Source: Betaproteobacteria bacterium (GTDB lineage Bacteria > Pseudomonadota > Gammaproteobacteria > Burkholderiales > SG8-39). From it: 37,361 nt of DNA. The position numbers and the translations under genes were made by a program. Positions 33,230 to 37,361 of this stretch are shown one piece after another. The stretch covers positions 1 through 37,361 of the forward strand of contig SHXL01000003.1 of the NCBI GenBank assembly GCA_009693345.1. Direction: 5' to 3'. The notes under the pieces were generated by a model. The model was not told the origin of the DNA. It did no database searches and saw only the letters and a program-made list of their open reading frames with translations. Position 1 is the first letter of the stretch; each line of letters starts with the position of its first letter.

Positions 33230-34176
33230 ATGCACTCGCGCCTCAGCCAGAACGACGTCACCAACCTCGTAAATGTGGAGGACGCCGGCCGGGTCCGGGA
33301 TGCCATTATTGCCATTTACGCCGCCCGCTATCCCGGGTTCGATGCGGCCCCTCGCCCGCGCTTTTGATGACGTAAAGGCGCTGTTCGAAGGCAATTTCCC
33401 AGGTTACCTGCCCTGCGACACGCTGTACCACGACTCCCGCCATACGTATGACATGACGCTGGCGATGGCACGCCTGGTGGAGGGCCACGACCGCACGCAA
33501 CTGCCCGCCGACCAGCTGGGCCGCACGCCGCGCGGTGCTCGGCGCGGTCATCGCGCTGTTGCATGACTCGGGCTACCTGCGCCGCGCCTCCGAAGCCAAC
33601 GTCGAAAACGGCGCCATCTTCACAAAAATACATGTCAGCCGCAGCGCCGATTCCATTGCCCGCTACCTGCCGACGCTTGGCTTTGGCGCGGAGGCGGAAA
33701 TCGCCTCCCGCGTGGTGCATTTCACCGGCTACGAAATGGACGTCGACGACATCAAGGTTGACAGCCCGAAGGACCACCTGCTTGGCCACATGGTCGGCAC
33801 CGCCGACCTGATCGGGCAGATGTCGGACCCCATGTACCTCGAAAAATGCCGCGAGTTCCTGTACAAGGAGTTCGTGCTGGGTTCGATCGCGCGCGAGACG
33901 CTGCCCGACGGGCGCGAAATCGTGCGCTATACGTCCCCCGAGGATCTGATCTGCAAAACCCCGGGCTTCTACGAGTACGTCGCGCGCGAACGCATCCACC
34001 GCAAGCTTGGCGCGGCGGACCGCTATGCCGAGGCGCACTTCGATAGGGCCAGCCTCTACCAGATCGAAATCGACGCCAACTTCAGTTTCCTGCGCGAGGT
34101 GATCGAGCGGGCGAACTTGGGCCGCCTGCGACGCGCCTGCTATTCCCTCTCCACCCCGCACTTCAAAGCCGCCTGA
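33230..34176 (+). pseudogene. HD-domain phosphohydrolase gene with two +1 frameshifts
   Basis: Three reading frames in succession read like one HD-domain protein. Frame 1 (from ATG 33230) gives MHSRLSQNDVTNLVNVEDAG to YAARYPGFDAA. Frame 2 continues LARAFDDVKALFEGNFPGY and YHDSRHTYDMTLAMARLVEGHD. Frame 3 continues AARRAVLGAVIALLHDSGYL to the stop at 34176. Removing one C from the CCCC after 33353 and one G from the GGG near 33518-33520 restores a single 314-codon frame. The HD metal ligands are RHT and LLHD. The substrate of the intact protein would be unknown. Either the gene is freshly broken or these are homopolymer errors in the assembly; good codon use throughout favours a recent or artefactual cause. 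Confidence 0.8.
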
Positions 34177-34280
34177 AAACCGTGGGGTTTGTCACACCCT
34201 GCTGAATTTACTTCGCTTTTGGGCGCCTTTTGGGCTCTTTCCCTCTTGTCGCGGGGACCCAGCCGTGGCACAAGTGCCGC

Positions 34281-34748
34281 GTGACACTTCCTGACAAACT
34301 GCCCAACGGCGCGAAAGCGGTGGCAGCGCCCGCGCTTGCCCGCCTGCTCGCGGACAGCGCTCTCAGCCGCGCCGCTTTCGCGGCCTGCGGTTTTCCGGTG
34401 GCGCTCGCCGATGCGAGCGCCAAGGGCAAGCCGCTCGCCTACGTCAATCCCTCGTTCGAGGCGTTCTTCGGCCACCGCGCCGACGAGGTGCTCGGCCGCC
34501 CGGTAATCACGCTGCTGTTTCCGGAAGCCGACGGCGCGGCAAGCATGTTCAACGACGCGCCCGCGCGGCTGCAGATGCGCGCGCGCTGCAAGGACGGGTC
34601 GGGCGCGGAAGTCGAACTGTCGATCGGCATGGTGCACGGCGTGGACGGCCTGCTGACCCACTGGGTGCTCGCCTTCGCCGACCGCGGCGAAATCGCGCGC
34701 ATGCAGGAAGAACTGCGCGTGCTCAGGGCGATCGCCGCCGCTCCGTAG
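34281..34748 (+). CDS. PAS-domain protein
   Basis: A 155-residue protein with one PAS sensor domain: FPVALADASAKGKPLAYVNPSFEAFFGH, DEVLGRPVITLLFP and LSIGMVHGVDGLLTHWVLAFADR, followed by a short C-terminal helix. There is no attached kinase, cyclase or DNA-binding domain, so it probably passes its signal to a partner. I chose GTG 34281; an upstream TTG at 34230 would add residues that look non-coding. The 104 bp before it hold no recognisable feature. It is convergent with the amidase gene. Confidence 0.78.
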   Translation: MTLPDKLPNGAKAVAAPALARLLADSALSRAAFAACGFPVALADASAKGKPLAYVNPSFEAFFGHRADEVLGRPVITLLFPEADGAASMFNDAPARLQMRARCKDGSGAEVELSIGMVHGVDGLLTHWVLAFADRGEIARMQEELRVLRAIAAAP

Positions 34749-34753
34749 CCGGA

Positions 34754-34787
34754 AAGGGGGCTGCGACAGAACGTCTCCGCCCCCCTT
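34754..34787. terminator. Putative bidirectional terminator hairpin
   Basis: AAGGGGG (34754-34760) and CCCCCTT (34781-34787) form a 7-bp stem in the 54-bp gap between the convergent PAS and amidase genes. The loop is long and U-tracts are short, so the call is weak but the position is right. Confidence 0.4.
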
Positions 34788-34802
34788 CAGATCCCCCCGA
34801 CG

Positions 34803-36146
34803 CTACTCTGCAGAAATCTTCCCCACCAGCCAGCGCGCGGTGCGCAAAAGCCGCGCGTCGAAGTGCCGGCGGCCCACCAGTTGCACTCCGAGCGGCATTC
34901 CGTTCGATCCGCGCAACAGCGGCAGCGACAGCGCGGGCAATCCGGCAAGCGTCCAGAGGGTGCAGAACGCCGGATCGCCGGTCGAATCCAGCCCTTTCGG
35001 CGCCGTTCCCGCCGCCGCCGGCGTAAGGATTGCATCGTAGCGCTGCGTGAACAGTTCCTCGAAGTTCTCCTGAATCGGGGCGATCAGCGACAGTGCGCGC
35101 TGGTAGTCCACCGCGCGTACTTCACGGCCGCGCTCGATCAGCGCGCGCAGCTTATCGGACAGTTTGTCGCGCCCATCGCGCCACTCGCGCTCCAAGTTTG
35201 CCGCCATTTCGGCTTCCATGATCGTCTTGTGCCACTCCCAGGCCTCTGCCGCGGAGGGAAACAGCTCGACCTCCTCAACCGCGCCGCCCAACGCGTCGAC
35301 CAACTCGCCGAACGCCTCCTTCGCCTCCGCGTCCACACGGTCCCAGTGCGGCGTCTTGATGAATCCGATCACCGGAGGAATCGGCGGCTCCTCGGCGGCG
35401 ATGGCGCCGAAGGGGATGCGCGCGACCGGGCGGGTGTCGGGATCGCCCGCGTCCCAGCCGGTGAGCGATTCCATCGCCAGCGCGAGGTCCTCGATCGAGC
35501 GCGCGAACACGCCAGCATGGTCCAGCGTACGCGACAGCTTGAGGATCCCGGTGCGGGGCACCAGACCGTGGCTGGGCTTGAAACCGTAGGCGCCGCAGAA
35601 CGCCGCCGGCCGGATCACCGAGCCGTTGGTCTGGCTGCCAAGCGCAAGCGGCACCATTCCCGCTGCAACCGCGGCGGCCGATCCGGAGGACGATCCGCCC
35701 GGCGTGTGCTCGGGATTGTGCGGGTTGCGCGTCTTGCCGGGATGGAAATAGGCGCACTCGGTGGTCACCGTCTTGCCGAGGATCACCGCACCGGCAGCGC
35801 GCAGCTTCGCCACCACGGCCGCGTCATCGCGCGGCGTGCGGCCGGCGTGCAGGACGGTGCCGTTCTCGGTCGGCATGTCGCCGGTATCGATGATGTCCTT
35901 GATGCCGACTGGCACCCCGCAGAGCGGCCCGGCTGCCTGGCCCGAGCGGCGCAACTCGTCCGCGGCGCGCGCCTGGGCGAGAGCGTGCTCCTCATCGAGA
36001 AACGTCCAGGCTTGGACCTTCGGCTCGATCTCGCGGCAGCGATCGAGGCAGGCACGCACGAGTTCTTCGGAGGTGAGCGCTCCCTCGCGGATCAGTCGCG
36101 CGGCGGCGGCGGCGGACAGGTCTGGCGCCTGTCGCTCATTTGCCAT
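34803..36146 (-). CDS. Amidase signature family amidase
   Basis: A 447-residue enzyme with the Ser-cisSer-Lys amidase signature: Lys near 83 in VGIKDIIDTGD, TPGGSSSGSAAAVAAGMVP (cis-Ser) near 150, and the nucleophile Ser in GSQTNGSVIRPAAFCG near 170-176. It hydrolyses an amide (substrate unknown) and resembles GatA-like catabolic amidases rather than GatA itself, as no gatB or gatC is nearby. The ATG lies 10 bp inside the end of the upstream TRAP permease gene, so the two are co-transcribed. The transporter may import the substrate that this enzyme cleaves. Confidence 0.9.
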   Translation of the reverse strand: MANERQAPDLSAAAAARLIREGALTSEELVRACLDRCREIEPKVQAWTFLDEEHALAQARAADELRRSGQAAGPLCGVPVGIKDIIDTGDMPTENGTVLHAGRTPRDDAAVVAKLRAAGAVILGKTVTTECAYFHPGKTRNPHNPEHTPGGSSSGSAAAVAAGMVPLALGSQTNGSVIRPAAFCGAYGFKPSHGLVPRTGILKLSRTLDHAGVFARSIEDLALAMESLTGWDAGDPDTRPVARIPFGAIAAEEPPIPPVIGFIKTPHWDRVDAEAKEAFGELVDALGGAVEEVELFPSAAEAWEWHKTIMEAEMAANLEREWRDGRDKLSDKLRALIERGREVRAVDYQRALSLIAPIQENFEELFTQRYDAILTPAAAGTAPKGLDSTGDPAFCTLWTLAGLPALSLPLLRGSNGMPLGVQLVGRRHFDARLLRTARWLVGKISAE

Positions 36147-37361
36147 AGAGCATGTGAGGCACCCACAGACCGATGCCGGGGAAAAGGTACAGCAGGATCA
36201 GTGCAATCACCTGGATCCCCATGAACGGCAACATGCCGGCGAAGATTTGATTGAGCGTCACGTGCGGTGGCGAAACACCCTTGAGATAGAACGCCGCCAT
36301 CGCTACCGGCGGCGACAGGAACGCGGTTTGCAGGTTCAACGCCACCAACAGGCCGAAGAACAGCGGATCGATGTGGAAGTGCGGCAGCAGCGGCAGGAAA
36401 ATCGGCATGAAGATGATGATGATCTCCGTCCATTCGAGCGGCCAGCCGAGGATGAAAATGATGAACTGGGCGAGGATCATGAACTGCACCGGCGTCATGT
36501 CGAGCGACAGCACCCACTTCTCGATCAACTCCTGGCCGCCGAGCAGCGCGAACGCGGCCGAGAAAATGCCGGAGCCGACGAACAACCAGCACACCATCGC
36601 GCTCGTCTTGGCGGTGAGAAAGGACGATTCCTTGACGATCACCCCGAGCTGTTTGACCGTCTTCCAGATTACGGGGCCGGGACGCGGGCCGCCTGGCAGC
36701 GCCTCACGCCAATGACCGGTGAAGCGGTAGATCGCCGCCAGGATGAATCCGCCGAATCCGCCGACCGCCGCCGCCTCGGAGGGCGTCGACAGCCCGAACA
36801 CGATCGAGCCGAGCACCGCCAGGATCAGCAGCGCCAGAGGAAAAAACGAGGTGAGCAGCAGCTTGAACACCTCGAGCCGCTCCCAGTTCCACAGCCGGTA
36901 GATGACCGCTACGGCGCCGATGCCGATGCCGAACACGATCCACAACCAAAGGGGCACGGGCAGCCGCTCGCGTTCCGCGGCCGCGACTGCTTTTTCGGCG
37001 GGTTTCTCCTCGGCCGCTTTTTCCGCGGCGGGCGTGGGCTCCTTTGCTTCGTTGGCCTGAGGTTCCTTTACTCCAGATTCTTCTTCCTCGGTTTCCGGCG
37101 CGCCGATGAGCCCCGTCGACTGCTCTCTTTCTTCGGCGGCCGACTGGGCCAACCCGCCCGCCTCGATCAGCCCGGCCGTGCTGGCCTCGACTTCCGGCGC
37201 GGTCGCGATCCGATAGCTGACACCCAGCACTGCGACGATGAACAGCGCCGGGGTCAGCGTGACGAACAGTTGCGCGAGCGCGGTGCGCTTCGCGACGCCA
37301 GCACCGCCGCCCGTGAGCGCGCGCGACAGCCCCATCAACGGGTTGCTGCCACGCCGCGAAA
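36136..37361 (-). CDS. TRAP transporter large permease (DctM type, 3' part)
   Basis: The frame is open to the right edge, so the N-terminus is missing; about 408 residues are visible. Hydrophobic helices with STPSEAAAVGGFGGFILA, PLEWTEIIIIFMPIFLPLLPHF and LNLQTAFLSPPVAMAAFYLKG are typical of DctM. This subunit carries solute and Na+ in TRAP uptake systems of the inner membrane. An unusual Glu/Ala/Lys-rich, low-complexity insert of about 75 residues separates the first visible helix from the next. The small permease and binding protein are not in the window. It is followed by the amidase with an 11-bp overlap. Confidence 0.9.
   Translation of the reverse strand, partial: SRRGSNPLMGLSRALTGGGAGVAKRTALAQLFVTLTPALFIVAVLGVSYRIATAPEVEASTAGLIEAGGLAQSAAEEREQSTGLIGAPETEEEESGVKEPQANEAKEPTPAAEKAAEEKPAEKAVAAAERERLPVPLWLWIVFGIGIGAVAVIYRLWNWERLEVFKLLLTSFFPLALLILAVLGSIVFGLSTPSEAAAVGGFGGFILAAIYRFTGHWREALPGGPRPGPVIWKTVKQLGVIVKESSFLTAKTSAMVCWLFVGSGIFSAAFALLGGQELIEKWVLSLDMTPVQFMILAQFIIFILGWPLEWTEIIIIFMPIFLPLLPHFHIDPLFFGLLVALNLQTAFLSPPVAMAAFYLKGVSPPHVTLNQIFAGMLPFMGIQVIALILLYLFPGIGLWVPHMLYGK

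Noticed and set aside
33357..33520. Programmed ribosomal frameshifting in the HD gene.
   Set aside because: Two separate +1 events at CCCC and GGG runs without a nearby slow codon, stop or stimulatory structure fit mutation or sequencing error better.
34177..34280. AAACC/GGTTT short inverted repeat after the HD gene as a terminator.
   Set aside because: The stem is only five pairs with a three-base loop and no U-tract, too weak to report as a feature.

Overview
The window is a gene-dense, GC-rich chromosomal segment of a Gram-negative bacterium, most likely a betaproteobacterium. The evidence is the gene neighbourhoods (yhdP-nitrilase-tldD divergent from glnE; rsmI divergent from yraN with gmhA/diaA and dolP; pyrC followed by a DUF3025 gene and rnpB), LPS heptose genes, a BenE transporter and a TRAP transporter. 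I see no integrase, transposase, phage gene, CRISPR array or tRNA. It looks like core chromosome, not an island.

Layout. 1-1501: 3' part of a fused acyl-CoA/ACP synthetase-acyltransferase. 1515-6017 (minus): operon sucC-sucD-alpha/beta hydrolase-benE. 6060-7568: glpK, divergent from sucC across a 42-bp gap that is mostly a palindrome. 7540-16133 (minus): yhdP, nitrilase-like gene, tldD, a two-subunit CoA-transferase-fold enzyme, a small ORF and an EthD-like gene. 16194-18740: glnE. 18756-19374 (minus): small conserved gene and an ArsR-type regulator. 19456-24313 (plus): ilvE, a CHCC zinc-finger protein, waaF, a SnoaL-like gene, a YheT-like hydrolase and a PMM/PGM, nearly all joined by 4-bp overlaps. 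24332-27205 (minus): rhlE, thioesterase, secreted protein, unknown 175-aa protein. 27234-27701: GNAT. 27688-30112 (minus): yraN, secreted HIRAN protein, gmhA/diaA, dolP, hldE-type adenylyltransferase. 30151-32735 (plus): rsmI, pyrC, DUF3025. About 32745-33135: RNase P RNA. 33230-34176: HD-domain gene carrying two +1 frameshifts. 34281-34748: PAS protein. 34803-37361 (minus): amidase and the end of a TRAP large permease.

How the genes work together. Envelope biogenesis recurs: gmhA, hldE and waaF serve the LPS heptose core, PMM/PGM supplies sugar phosphates, and yhdP and dolP act in outer-membrane lipid transport and integrity. Central metabolism (sucCD, glpK, ilvE, pyrC), nitrogen control (glnE) and RNA functions (rhlE, rsmI, rnpB) make up much of the rest.

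I did not find a convincing new multi-gene defence or mobile system. The more unusual signals are in gene expression. Three genes (waaF, hldE, rhlE) can only reach their family N-terminus from CTG or ATT. Three genes (glpK, GNAT, pyrC) have a -10 box ending exactly 6 nt before the start codon, which predicts leaderless mRNAs. Two divergent gene pairs share overlapping back-to-back -10 boxes. Eleven junctions contain the tetranucleotide NTGA. Several GC-rich genes also carry short AT-rich codon patches. All product calls are from reading the sequence and recalled family knowledge; no database search was run.
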